In this document: piece after piece, positions 42,426 through 52,368 of the stretch | Numbering within the stretch: position 1 is the stretch's first letter | How the letters are laid out: each line of letters starts with the position of its first letter | NCBI RefSeq assembly: GCF_029626265.1 | Contig: NZ_JARUBN010000001.1 | Coordinates: 3,224,001-3,288,000, forward strand | Length of the DNA: 64,000 bases | DNA from: Micromonospora sp. WMMD1102 | GTDB lineage: Bacteria > Actinomycetota > Actinomycetes > Mycobacteriales > Micromonosporaceae | Reading direction: 5' to 3' | Program-made: the position numbers and the translations under genes | Notes under the pieces: model-generated | What the model saw: only the letters and a program-made list of their open reading frames with translations | What the model was told of the DNA's origin: nothing | The model's database searches: none

Positions 42426-43123
42426 TCACACGTAGCCCAGGTGCAACCGCTGACCGTCAGTGGGACGGCTGCCCGCTCCCTTGGCCGGGCGTCCACCGCC
42501 GGAACCCCGGCCGGGCCGGGTAGCCTTCCAGGCCAGGTAGGTGTCCCGGTACCAGCCCGGTGTGCGGCCCAACGCGGCATCAGGATCGGGCAGGTCATCC
42601 GGTCGGGAGCGGCCGGCGCGGCGGTTGCGGCGGGCCCGCTTCAGGTAGGTGTTGATCGTCGCCCTGTTCAGCCCTTCCCCTGGCTGATGTCGGCTGTTCT
42701 CTCCGGGCCTTTCGGGCCCCACCTCTCCAGCAAGTTCTGGACCCTCCAGCCACGGAATGTGTCCATGTCTCGATGGAAACTCCAGTTCCAGTTGGCTCCA
42801 CCAGTCCCAGAAGCCGGAACGGTCGTACTTCGGCCGGAGGAGCCCCACCAACCCGCCACCAACCCGCCAACGCCGTGGAGCTGCGCTCCGACCAGCGACG
42901 CCTTGGGGCGGCGATTCGGTGGCAAGCCGGTCGAAGACCGGCGCGGCAGCAACTCGGCGCTGAGCGACGCGAACCGGTGGGGCCGCGATAACGCCGCCAG
43001 CCATCGACGCCCATGTGGGGCCGCAGGTTTCTGGAATCGACGTGGCGGGTCCAGGAATCGATGGAGCAGTGGGGCCCGAACAAGTCGGCGAGAACAGTCG
43101 GCCATGGGTAACCGTTCAGGCAT
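42426..43123 (-). pseudogene. small gene broken by the MITE and a frameshift
   Basis: The start ATG 43123 with AGGAG upstream encodes MPERLPMAD before the MITE. Beyond the MITE the sequence continues ISQGKG-stop in that frame, while the adjacent frame gives LNRATINTYLKRARRNRR, PDDLPDPDAALGRTPGWYRD and ends HLGYV at 42426. One missing base in the GGGGAAGGG run would join them. The tail looks like an HTH (LNRATINTYLKRA) plus a Trp/Tyr-containing segment. The gene therefore carries both a frameshift and the MITE. Confidence 0.6.
42695..43096 (-). mobile_element. 402-bp MITE, copy 2 (inverted)
   Basis: Same length and near-identical sequence to copy 1, opposite orientation. It starts TGTTCTC and ends GAGAACA, with 6-bp target duplication GTCGGC (42689-42694 and 43097-43102). 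Confidence 0.85.
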
Positions 43124-43183
43124 GGTGCTCTCCTGTGGATCGGCCCTCCGACTGTCACGGTGTAAGGCGGGTGGAGCCGGAAA

Positions 43184-43214
43184 CGGCACCCCGACCACAC
43201 CGGTCGGGGTGCCG
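43184..43214 (-). terminator. 13-bp terminator hairpin
   Basis: CGGCACCCCGACC and its exact complement enclose a five-base loop, directly downstream of the stop at 43228. Confidence 0.75.
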
Positions 43215-44000
43215 GGATACTCGACGCCTACACCACGGCGAGGTCGCTCTCCAGCGTGCCGAGCAGGTTGATGTACCCGCGCCGGGCCTGATGCTCGTCG
43301 CCGAACGGTTCCTCCCGACGCTGACCGTCAACGATGACAGCCACGGTGGCACCGAACCGGGCCAGGACGTAACTCTTGCCGGCCAGGGTGGTGCCGGTGG
43401 TGGTGGCGTCGGCCTTGGCGCCGCTGCCCTTGCGGGCCTCGGTGCCACCGGGGCCGAACCGTTCCGGCCGGGCGGCGATCACCAGTGCTTCACCGTCGAC
43501 AGGCTCGCCTGCGGCGATGACCACCTGGAAGTCGTCGGGCTTGACCAGGGCGACCTCCCGGCGGCGGTGGGAAAGGGACCGATGCTTGATCAGGAACTGC
43601 TTGCCGGTGACGTTGACGGTCCCGTCGACCTTGACGGTGGCGGTGTCCACCCGGAACAGGATCGACTTGGTGGCCCCGACGCCGGGGGCAAGCAGCAGGT
43701 AGTCACCGCTTGCCGGCGGGGTCAGCGTGACGGCGTCGGCGGTGCTGGCCCCGGCCCTGGTGGGCGCCGCCTGCTTGCCGCTGGTCGCCGTAGTGGCCCG
43801 CTTGGTTGGAGCGGTCGCCTTGGCCGGAGCGGTCTGCATACCGTTGGTGGCCTTGGCGATGGTCGCCTTACTCGACGGGTTCTCCTTCACGCCGGCCGTC
43901 TTGGCCGGCTTCGCGGCGGTCGTCCGGGCCGGCCTGGTTGCCTTGGCGGCAGCCCGCCTGGATGGCCCGGCCGGCTTCCCGGACGACACCTCCGTGGCCT

Positions 44001-45368
44001 CAGGGTCATTGCGTTCTGGGGTAGCTGCTGGTCATTGCAGTGATGAGGTCGTGCGGGCGACGGTCGGCGCGTCTGGTGGCGCGGGCGATGTTGGTATCGC
44101 CGTTGGTGCGGTGGTAACTGGCCGCGGTGTTACGTAGCGTCGCCATGATTGCGGGGCCGGTGCCGGTTCTGGCTTGGTGGAGGTCTTCACGGAACGTGAC
44201 GTCGCGGACATGATGGACCTGATTCTCGATCAGCCACTCGTTTCGGGCCCAGGACTGCAGGTCCGCGGGTTGGGCGTGCTCGGCGGGGAGGGAGATGGTG
44301 TAGTAGGCGGTTTCCCTGGTGGTCTTGCCCTTGAGGGTGCGGGTGCGGGTGATCCGGACGGCCTGCTCGGCGTGAGGGAACAGCAGACCGCCGGGGGTGG
44401 CTACGGTGAGCGCCTTGACCGTGCGGGTCTCCCGCCGGCCGTGACCGGTTTCGCGGCGTCGGTCACCCACCGGGACCTGGGCCCAGGGCAAGGCCTTGAG
44501 CTGGGCAAACACGGTCGGCTGGTTACCTTTGACCGGGATGAGCAGGTCGGCGCCGCGAGCGGCGACCTCGGTCGCGTGGCTGGTCTGTGTATGGAGGGCG
44601 TCGGCCACGAAGATGAGGCCGTCCAGGCTACCCAGAACCTGTTCGACCGCGTCCAGCAGTGGGGTGAACGCGGGGATTTCGTTGCTTTTCGCGGCCACGG
44701 TGACCTGAGCGAGCACGATGCCGGTGCTGGTGTCCAGCGCGGACAGCAGGTGGACCCGGCTGCCATCGGCGCGGCGGGCGCCGCGCATGGTCTTGCCGTC
44801 GATGGCGATGACGATCCGGTACCGCCGAGGTCGGGGCGTGACCGGAGGCGGGACGCGGGTACGCAGCCAGTCGGCGAGCACGGTGGCCAGCAGGTCAGCG
44901 TCCAACCTGGTCAGCAGCCGCCAGATCGTGGTCGCGGCCGGGACGGCGCGGATGAACCCGAGCCGGGCCCTGGCGAGGTCATCGAGGTCGTGCAGCCAGT
45001 CCGCGATGGCCGCGAACGATGATGCGCCGGCGGTCACGGCGCACACCGCGACGGTCAGTAGCCCGACGAGCGGGTAACGCGCCCCACGCGGGGACCGGGG
45101 GTCCGCGATGGTGGCCAACGAGTGCTGGAGCCCAGCTTCTTCACCCTCGGTGACAAGGCGCGGTGGCGAGTCGGTGGGGGTGCGAACTGCGGACAGTACC
45201 TGAATCGGGCATGCTGACATCGCGGGTGAGGTCCTCAAGGTGTCCGGGAGCGTCGAGAACTCCATGATCACCTACAGGCCTCACCCGCCTTCCTCAACCC
45301 CGCAAGGGTCCGCCCACCCCGGGAATCCCCAGTTCAACGGCCACTCGACCAAACACGCAATAGCCCTG
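44001..45368 (-). mobile_element. ISAs1-family insertion sequence, copy 2
   Basis: 1368 bp, same orientation and length as copy 1, with target duplication TCCGTGGCCT (43991-44000 and 45369-45378). Confidence 0.9.
44006..45265 (-). CDS. ISAs1-family transposase, copy 2
   Basis: The protein is the same as that of copy 1 throughout, with the IAIDGKTMRGA block, so both copies are recent and probably functional. Confidence 0.9.
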   Translation of the reverse strand: MEFSTLPDTLRTSPAMSACPIQVLSAVRTPTDSPPRLVTEGEEAGLQHSLATIADPRSPRGARYPLVGLLTVAVCAVTAGASSFAAIADWLHDLDDLARARLGFIRAVPAATTIWRLLTRLDADLLATVLADWLRTRVPPPVTPRPRRYRIVIAIDGKTMRGARRADGSRVHLLSALDTSTGIVLAQVTVAAKSNEIPAFTPLLDAVEQVLGSLDGLIFVADALHTQTSHATEVAARGADLLIPVKGNQPTVFAQLKALPWAQVPVGDRRRETGHGRRETRTVKALTVATPGGLLFPHAEQAVRITRTRTLKGKTTRETAYYTISLPAEHAQPADLQSWARNEWLIENQVHHVRDVTFREDLHQARTGTGPAIMATLRNTAASYHRTNGDTNIARATRRADRRPHDLITAMTSSYPRTQ

Positions 45369-45619
45369 TCCGTGGCCTGCTTTGCCGATGCCGCATTCCG
45401 CTCTGCGAGTACCGGCGCGTCCATCGGCTGCTGGCTGTCGAAGTACGCGGACAGCCCAGCCATCAAGTCACCCCGGGATGCCCGGGACCGGGAGGGAATC
45501 CCGAGCCGGTCACTGAGGCTTCGCAGGTTGCCGTCGGTCAACTCCAGCCGCTCGATGACCTGACCGGCATTCTGCGGGTCGCGGCCGATTTCGGCGATGA
45601 CGTGCTTGGGGTCAAACAT

Positions 45620-45982
45620 GTAATTCCTCCGTGGCGTCGGTCGGGAATTGTCCCGCTCAGGGGTATGAAGTTACGTTCTCGCCCGGCGATCGCAACGCCG
45701 CACGTCCTTTGTGCGCGACGCGCAATGCCGGCGCGGACACCCGACACCTGACCTGGGCGAACTGCGACCGTCTCACAAAGCTGTGACCGCCAACCTGGCA
45801 CCCGGGGCCTCAGCCCAACGGTCATTCCGGCGCCAGTTCAGCCTCGACGTGTGGCGGTACCTCGGCGTTATTTCGCAGCAACTCCGGGTCGTCTACCGCA
45901 CCGCCGCTCAACGACGACCTCTCACGGACGCTGGCAGGGAATGAAAGCGACACGATCATCCGCTAGTTGTCCCGCTGCCCAA
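45620..45982. other. 363-base intergenic stretch
   Basis: No gene supported. A possible leftward promoter, TTGCGA then TAACTT 16 bases later, lies near 45670-45700 and would serve the SAP-like gene. Nothing else stands out. Confidence 0.35.
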
Positions 45983-46345
45983 TCACGCACCGGCGACAAT
46001 GTCGCCCTGTCTCTCCTGGCCCGTATCGAAGAACCGCGTCAGGTACGCCGGCGCCTCCAGTTCGCTCGCCCGGACCAACGAAAAGACCTCCGCCCCGTGA
46101 CCCGGCTCATCAAAAAGCCGATACGCCTGGGAAAGTCCCACAAAGTCCATGCCGGTCTGCTCACCCGCGTACCCGAACGCCTCGTCCTCCGCCAAGGCAA
46201 TGGCCTGGTCGAAACCCTGCGCTCGCCACAACGTCAGGCGCTCCTCATACAACTGACTCGCCGAGTCAACCCCCACCCGGAAGACGCATCGAACCGCGAA
46301 CCAGCCGCTCTCGTTCCCCAGCGCCGCATCTCTTGGGCCTGCCAT
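45983..46345 (-). CDS. DUF4288-type protein
   Basis: 120 residues from ATG 46345. The pattern WFAVRCVFRVG, YEERLTLWRAQGFDQAIALAEDEA, then FVGLSQAYRLFDEPGHGAEVFSL and FFDTGQERQ matches the DUF4288 family. Its members are small cytoplasmic proteins without known activity. Separate from the restriction genes by 135 bases but in the same direction. Confidence 0.7.
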   Translation of the reverse strand: MAGPRDAALGNESGWFAVRCVFRVGVDSASQLYEERLTLWRAQGFDQAIALAEDEAFGYAGEQTGMDFVGLSQAYRLFDEPGHGAEVFSLVRASELEAPAYLTRFFDTGQERQGDIVAGA

Positions 46346-46480
46346 CCACCCATCCTGTCGCCCTGACCTGTCCATGGCGATCTGATTACGGAAGGCACCC
46401 GCCGACGCTGCCGGCGGCGGTTACGCGGTTGTTGTACCTGCCCAACCTGCACCCCGCTCGGCCCCACGGGATCCGGCTGA

Positions 46481-49400
46481 TCACATCTCCTCCTGCTGAT
46501 CGATCGCTGCCTCGTAGAAGGCGTCGGCGAGCGCCATGATGACAGCGCTGATGCCAGGGCCGTCGCTGAAGAAGTAGTCGGCCATGGTGTTGTGGGCCTC
46601 CTGGTTGTCGACGACCGCCTCGGTGACCGCCGCCTGGAAGTCCTGCGACTCCATGAACTGCTTCTTCGAGTTCACCTTGGTCTGGTTGACCAGGTCCGGG
46701 TGGGCGAGCAGCCGCTGCAACAGTCCCTGCACGAACTCACGGACCTGGGACTCGGCGAACGACTCGGCGCCGAACAGGTCGTTCATCTTGTCGATGACGA
46801 CCTGTAGTGCGACGTACTTCGGCTCCTTTCGTGCGCCGGTGCCGGCGGCGCCGATGCCCTTGAGCTGGCCGTCACCGGTCAGCGAGATGTCGACTCCGGT
46901 CGCCTTGGTGTGCTTGACCCCGACGAGGACCACGTCGGACAGGTCGACCTCCGCGGCCCAGGAGGATTCGGCGATGACCTTCTCCAGGAGCCGCAGGAAG
47001 ATCGACAACATCTCCATGTACGGGTCGCCGTAGTCGACTATCTGGCTCATGAAGTCGTAGAGCCGGACGTAGGTGGAGACGTCCTTGCGGAACAGGTCGA
47101 GGGTGTTGAGGGCGACCTTGTCGTCGGCCTCGATCGCCGCCGCGTACCGGCGGGCGAAGTCGTTCTTGGCCGGGCTGATCGCGGCCGAGAGCGCGTTGTT
47201 GCCTTTGCGGGCGTACCACAGTTCGGCGACCTCGCGCACCTGCTCAGGCGTGTAGATCCCGGCCTGGGCGAGCTTGTTGGCGAGGTGGACGACGATGTAC
47301 GGGTCGGTCTCGGTCTCCAGGGTGGCGTTTGTGAAGTACGGCTCGAACGCGGTCCGGATGTCCTCCGGCTTGTTCACGAAGTCGATGACGAACGTCTTGT
47401 GCTTCTGCTCCCCACCCGCAGTGCGATGGGTGCGGTTGAGCCGGGACAGCGTCTGCACGGCGGTGACCCCGGACAGCTTTCTGTCGACGTACATCGCCGA
47501 GAGCAACGGCTGGTCGAACCCTGTCTGGAACTTGTTGGCGACCAACATGATCTTGTACGTCCCGCCCTTGAACGCGGCGGCCAGGTCCGCGCCAGCGCCG
47601 GGGTTGAGGTTGGCCTCGGTGAACTCGTCGTCCTTGCTCGGCTGCGGCCCCCAGTCCGAAGCCCACTTCTCGTCCTCGGCCATGGTCACCGAGTTGGAGA
47701 AGACGACCAGGGTGCGGTAGCTGTACGAGGGGTCCTTGGCGGCCCGCTTGGCGATGTAGGCGTCGATCGCCTTCTTGTACTTCACCGCGGCCTTGCGCGA
47801 GTCGGTCACGACCATCGCCTTCGCCTTGCCCTCCAGCAGGTGGGCGACGTTGGCATGGAAGTGCTCGACGATGATCTGCACTTTCTGGCTGATGTTGGTC
47901 GGGTGCAGCTTCACCCACCGCATCAGCCCCTTGCGCGCTGCGGTCTCCTCCACCACCTCGTCGCCGTCGCCGCTCTCGGCTCGGCCGGCGATCTTCAACG
48001 CGGTGTCGTAGGACTGGTAGCCCCTGAGCACGTCGAGGATGTAGCCCTCCTCGATCGCCTGCCGCATCGAGTAGAGGTGGAACTCGACCGGCGTTCCGTC
48101 AGGACCCCTGCGGCCGAACAGCTCCAGGGTCTTGTTCTTCGGCGTCGCCGTGAACGCGAAGTAGGAGATGTGCTTCGACTCGGCCCGCTCGGTCATCTCC
48201 GCGGCCAGGATCGCCTCGACGTCGACCTCGCCGCCGTCCTCGATCTCCTTGATCTCCTCTGCGGTCAGCACGGCCCTCAGCTTGGCGGAGATCTGGCCGG
48301 ACTGCGAGGAGTGCGCCTCGTCGGCGATCACCGCGAACCGCTTACCTTTCAGGCTCCTGTTGGCCCGGATCTCGTCGAGGGCGTGCGGGAAGGTCTGCAC
48401 CGTCACCGCGATGATCAGCTCGCCGTTCTTCAACGCGGTCGCCAGCAGCCCGGATTTCGACTTCGCTCCCGCCTTGCGGACGTCCTCCGGGCTGATCGTG
48501 GCCACGATCTTCCCCGACCCGTCGATCTGCCGGATCGCCTCCTGGAGCTGCCCGTCGAGCACGTTGCGGTCCACCACCACGATCACCGAGTCGAAGACCT
48601 TCTCGTCGTTGATGTGCAGCCGTGCCAGTCGGTGCGCGGTCCAGGCGATGGTGTTCGTCTTCCCCGACCCTGCCGAGTGCTCGATCAGGTAGCGATGTCC
48701 CACCCCCTCCTCGCGCACCGCTGCCACGATCTTCGTCACGGCCTCCCACTGGTGGAACCGAGGGAAGAGCATGCTCGTACGGCGTACCGATGTCCCGGTC
48801 GCGACGTCCCACTCCTCCCTGGTCTCCACGATCATCAGCCGGCCGATGATGGTGAGCCAGGCGTCCTTCTCCCAGACCCGCTCCCACAGGTACGCCGTCG
48901 CCGACCGCCCGCCCTCACCCGGCGGGTTCCCCGCGCCACTCTCGTACCCCATGTCGAAGGGCAGGAACTGCGTCTTGTCGCCCTCCAACCTGGTGGTCAT
49001 CGCGGCCCGATCGTTGGAGACCGCGAAGTGCACCAGCGCCCGATGCCCGAACGACAACAGCGGCTCCGGCCGCCCGTTGGTCAGCGGATGCCGATGCTTG
49101 CGGTACTGGTTGATCGCCTCGTCGAGAGACTGGGTGAAGTCGGTCTTCAGCTCGACGGTGGCCACCGGGAGCCCGTTGACGAAGAAGACCAGGTCGATGC
49201 TGCGTCGGTCGGCGGTGGAGAAGTGCACCTGCCGCATCACCCGCACCCGCATCGCCGCGTACTGCTCGGTGGTGGTCGCGTTCAGGCTGGTCTCGGGACG
49301 GAACTGCGCCATCTTCAACCGGCCACCACTGATGTACTGCACCCCGTTGCGCAGGATGTTCAGCGTCCCGCCGCCGTGTTCGAGAGGCTTGTCGAGCGCC

Positions 49401-49618
49401 GTGGTCAGCACGTCGAGGAACTTCGCCTGCGACCCCGCAGCCTTCAGAGCCTTCGCGTACGCCGCCGACTGAGTCGCCTCCAGCCACGCGAACAGGTCCT
49501 CGGGGAAGAGCGCCCGCTCCCGGTCGTAGCCGGTGTCGCTCGCCGAGTACAGCCACCCGTGGGCTTCCAGGTATGCGCAGATCTCGGACTCGAAGACGAC
49601 CTCGTGGTGGTCGGCCAT
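46481..49618 (-). CDS. hsdR: type I restriction enzyme R subunit
   Basis: 1045 residues from ATG 49618, overlapping the hsdS stop as TGATG. The N-terminal nuclease domain shows SIDLVFFVNGLPVATVELKTDF (D...E-x-K). The motor domain has Walker A EHSAGSGKTNTIAWTAHRL near residue 315, DEAH box IADEAHSSQSG, and helicase motifs VTDSRKAAVKYKKA and KFQTGFDQPLLSAMYVD with LSRLNRTHR. The C-terminal helical domain would dock on HsdM/HsdS. Length and domain order are normal. The IS66 insertion upstream may reduce its expression. Confidence 0.95.
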   Translation of the reverse strand: MADHHEVVFESEICAYLEAHGWLYSASDTGYDRERALFPEDLFAWLEATQSAAYAKALKAAGSQAKFLDVLTTALDKPLEHGGGTLNILRNGVQYISGGRLKMAQFRPETSLNATTTEQYAAMRVRVMRQVHFSTADRRSIDLVFFVNGLPVATVELKTDFTQSLDEAINQYRKHRHPLTNGRPEPLLSFGHRALVHFAVSNDRAAMTTRLEGDKTQFLPFDMGYESGAGNPPGEGGRSATAYLWERVWEKDAWLTIIGRLMIVETREEWDVATGTSVRRTSMLFPRFHQWEAVTKIVAAVREEGVGHRYLIEHSAGSGKTNTIAWTAHRLARLHINDEKVFDSVIVVVDRNVLDGQLQEAIRQIDGSGKIVATISPEDVRKAGAKSKSGLLATALKNGELIIAVTVQTFPHALDEIRANRSLKGKRFAVIADEAHSSQSGQISAKLRAVLTAEEIKEIEDGGEVDVEAILAAEMTERAESKHISYFAFTATPKNKTLELFGRRGPDGTPVEFHLYSMRQAIEEGYILDVLRGYQSYDTALKIAGRAESGDGDEVVEETAARKGLMRWVKLHPTNISQKVQIIVEHFHANVAHLLEGKAKAMVVTDSRKAAVKYKKAIDAYIAKRAAKDPSYSYRTLVVFSNSVTMAEDEKWASDWGPQPSKDDEFTEANLNPGAGADLAAAFKGGTYKIMLVANKFQTGFDQPLLSAMYVDRKLSGVTAVQTLSRLNRTHRTAGGEQKHKTFVIDFVNKPEDIRTAFEPYFTNATLETETDPYIVVHLANKLAQAGIYTPEQVREVAELWYARKGNNALSAAISPAKNDFARRYAAAIEADDKVALNTLDLFRKDVSTYVRLYDFMSQIVDYGDPYMEMLSIFLRLLEKVIAESSWAAEVDLSDVVLVGVKHTKATGVDISLTGDGQLKGIGAAGTGARKEPKYVALQVVIDKMNDLFGAESFAESQVREFVQGLLQRLLAHPDLVNQTKVNSKKQFMESQDFQAAVTEAVVDNQEAHNTMADYFFSDGPGISAVIMALADAFYEAAIDQQEEM

Positions 49619-49733
49619 CACACCATCTCTCGTACGTCGATCTGCCCCGTCACCGCCGCCGTAATCAACGCCGCCCGCCGCTCCTTGGAGAGTTCGATGA
49701 ACAGCTCCGTCTCCGCAATGAGATTGTCGATTT

Positions 49734-51235
49734 GTGACTACTCAGGTCATCAGTTGATTGCGGGGATCCAGGGTCGGCCCGATGTTAGCTGGACGAGGGC
49801 GTCGTAGAGATTGATGCCGTGTTTGGCGGCGGTGGCGAGATATGAGCGCAGGTGGCAGAACTGCTCCGCGCCGGTCAGGGTGCGCATCGCGCCGGAGATT
49901 TTCTGCCGGATTTTGACCATGCGGACTTCCCGTTCGGCGGCGTTGTTGTCGAACGGGCAGTGTCCTGGCTGGTGCGCGAATCGGAGGTAGTCGTCGATGC
50001 GTTCGGTCATCCGGCGGGCCAGCGCGGCCAGTTTCTTGCCGATCGCTGTGGTTTGGCCGGTGTGGTCCTTGACCCCGACCAGAGCGGCGTGGCGGAACGA
50101 GGCGACCCCCGCGGCCAGAATCTCGGGATCGATGCGATCGTGGCCGGCTGCCACAGCATCGTCCGTGGCCTTCTTGAGGGCCAGCAGGGCGTCGATGCCT
50201 TGCGCGGCCCAGGTTGCCGACGGGTCGAGCTCGGCGGCGGCTACCAGTTCCCGCAGCAGATGGGCGCAGCACAGGGCGTGGGTGGCCTGTGGGTAGCAGT
50301 CATAAGGTGCCCAGGCGTCGTGCACGGCGATCCCGGTGAAAGCGGGCAGGACCCCGCCGGCGTCGATGGCGTCCCGGCCGCGTTTCGGGTGCACGTAGAG
50401 CAGGCTGTACTTACCTGTCGATGCGGAGTGAACCCAGTGCAGTTTGCCTGCGACCCGGAACCCGGTCTCGTCGAAATGCACCAGCGGTGCCGCCGTCAGC
50501 GCGGTGCGGATCGCGGCCAGAAAGTCACCCTCGAGCCGGCGGGCGGCGCGGGCGGTCAACGCCGCGACGCTGCCCTGCGAGATCGGCACCCCGAACAGAT
50601 CCCCGACGGCCTGGGCGACGCGTTTCTGCGCCCCGAACTGCGCGACCAGCAGATACACCACGATCGCGGCCAGCCTCGGCCCGTACTGCACCGGCGCGTC
50701 CACCCCGGCCGGGCCGTCCGCGCAGGTCACCGCACCACACCCGCACCGGCGAATGTTCAGCCGGTGCTCGGTGACCCGGGCTACGACCGAGGGAATCTCG
50801 AACACCTGACGGCGGGTCACCGCGGCCAGCGGCGCGCCGGCCAGCCCGCCGCCGCACCCGCCACACGCGACCGGCTCATGAACAACGGTCTCGTCCGGGC
50901 TCTCGACCTGCCGCAACGTACGACCCGGATGGCCGTCCTGGCCACCCGAGCGGCGCCCGGACCGGCCCCGCAACGACTTCGGCGCGGGCTTGTCCAACCC
51001 CTGCGCCGAGGGCGGCATGTTCGAGTTCCGCGGAGACTGACCCAGACGACGCCGCAACTCGGCATTCTCCGCTTCCAGGACCGCGATCCGGGCATCCCGC
51101 TCCGCGACGGCCTTCTCCAACGCGACGAGCCGCTCCAGCAACTCCACGATGGACGGCATCTCCGGCACCCGGACATCCTGCCCAACAACCCCGCCAAGAT
51201 CAAACCGGCCCGAACCGACCGACCTGATTAGTTAC
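49734..51235 (-). mobile_element. IS66-family insertion sequence (single-gene)
   Basis: 1502 bp with ends GTGACTACTCAGGTC and GTAACTAATCAGGTC in inverted orientation, and the 8-bp target duplication GTCGATTT typical of IS66 (49726-49733 and 51236-51243). It carries only the large transposase, not tnpA/tnpB. Confidence 0.9.
49750..51168 (-). CDS. IS66-family transposase (TnpC type)
   Basis: 472 residues. N-terminal leucine-zipper-like helix (LVALEKAVAERDARIAVLE), LGQSPRNSNMPPSAQG motif, the zinc-binding CGGCGGGL and RRCGCG region, and the DDE core starting VHFDETGFRVAGKLHWVH, then AVHDAWAPYDCY and NNAAEREVRMVKIRQKISG with the catalytic Glu. Complete. Confidence 0.95.
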   Translation of the reverse strand: MPEMPSIVELLERLVALEKAVAERDARIAVLEAENAELRRRLGQSPRNSNMPPSAQGLDKPAPKSLRGRSGRRSGGQDGHPGRTLRQVESPDETVVHEPVACGGCGGGLAGAPLAAVTRRQVFEIPSVVARVTEHRLNIRRCGCGAVTCADGPAGVDAPVQYGPRLAAIVVYLLVAQFGAQKRVAQAVGDLFGVPISQGSVAALTARAARRLEGDFLAAIRTALTAAPLVHFDETGFRVAGKLHWVHSASTGKYSLLYVHPKRGRDAIDAGGVLPAFTGIAVHDAWAPYDCYPQATHALCCAHLLRELVAAAELDPSATWAAQGIDALLALKKATDDAVAAGHDRIDPEILAAGVASFRHAALVGVKDHTGQTTAIGKKLAALARRMTERIDDYLRFAHQPGHCPFDNNAAEREVRMVKIRQKISGAMRTLTGAEQFCHLRSYLATAAKHGINLYDALVQLTSGRPWIPAIN

Positions 51236-52368
51236 GTCGATTTTTGCAGTCTGCTGGTCGAGATACGCAGCGATACTTCGCTGCGCATCGATCGACGGTA
51301 GTGGGATTGGCGTCCGTGCCAACGTGCCGAGATTCAGGCGGCGGAACGTCGCCCCCATAATCTGGTAGTCCCAGTATTCGGAGGTTTGCCGTGACAGCAG
51401 GGCCCAAACAACGAACCGCGTGTCCACCAGGTCCGGCCGTAGCGCCACCCGCACCGTATCTTGCGTCAGATTCGCACCCGTCAGGTCGTCCGACACAACG
51501 GCGACCTTCCCGTACGCCGGTCCAATCGAAACGACAACGTCTCCGCCAGCGAGAACTGACCTCTGATAAGCGCTCGCGATCTCAGGCGTTGTCGTCCGTA
51601 GGGCATCCCGCTCCGGTGATACGCCCTCACCGATGATGTCCGAGGGTCCGACGTAGGCAACCCCTCCATCGACCGGCTCGCCGCACTGCAGAATCCCGTA
51701 GGTCATGGGCCTCTTGTGGTTGACGAGCCGCCGGAGGCGGGTCATTTCGTAGCCGTCCAACGCCTCTGCGATCGTCGCGACCCGCCGCTCGCGGAGCATC
51801 TCGATCAGGCGCTGCTGCTCCTCGATGAGCGTGTCGATGCGGGCGGTCTCGCGGTCGAGGTAATCGGCGATGGCGCGCTGCTCCTCGATCTGGGGAAGGA
51901 GAACGGGCATGGCCCGGTAGAGATCATTGTCAATCTCGGCCTGGCCGATCCTAACGCCCCGAGACTGCAAGGCGTAGCCGGCTGCGTAGGTGGGGCTCCG
52001 GAAGAGCCAATTCAGGTATCGAGAGTCTGCATCGTGTCGAGGAGCGAAGCAGATGTAGTGTCCCGAAACAATTCCTTGCAACCCGGATATGCCGACTGAT
52101 CCTTGCCAAGCCTTCATCCGGTTTGTGACCAGCCATCCGGGGTGAACGAGCTGATAGATGTTCCGGTTCTCGGCGGTCTTGTTGATGTTGTCCCTGGAGT
52201 CCTTCGCAACGACACCGTAGTCGCGGAACACCGAGAGCATCTGTTCATCGGGGTGCCCTGTGTCTTTGATCCGCTCGAACATCGACCACAATGGCCTCAT
52301 CGTCCAGCCTGTGGGAATATCGCCAAGCCAGGGCACGCCCGAGTCGACGTACTCGGTGTAACGCTTGC

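Larger units (their letters stand above)
43228..45619 (-). pseudogene. SAP-like, Ala/Lys-rich protein gene split by ISAs1
   Basis: ATG 45619 follows GGAGGAATTAC. The N-terminal 84 residues (MFDPKHVIAEIGRDPQNAG, LRSLSDRLGIPSRSRASRGDLMAGL) resemble a SAP/Rho-N helix-extended-helix. They are cut after AASAKQAT. Removing ISAs1 and one target copy joins them in frame to EVSSGKPAGPSRRAAAKATR. A long Lys/Ala/Pro/Thr-rich linker (PAKATAPTKRATTATSGKQ) and a beta-rich C-terminal domain (DYLLLAPGVGATKSILFRVDT) follow, to 43228. The intact protein would be about 335 residues with a histone-H1-like linker, probably DNA-binding. The C-terminal 250 residues keep an open frame with a GTG (43989) but no clear ribosome site. 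Confidence 0.75.

Noticed and set aside
46910..49807. A 965-codon open frame on the plus strand.
   Set aside because: It is the antisense shadow of hsdR, whose helicase and nuclease motifs are unmistakable.
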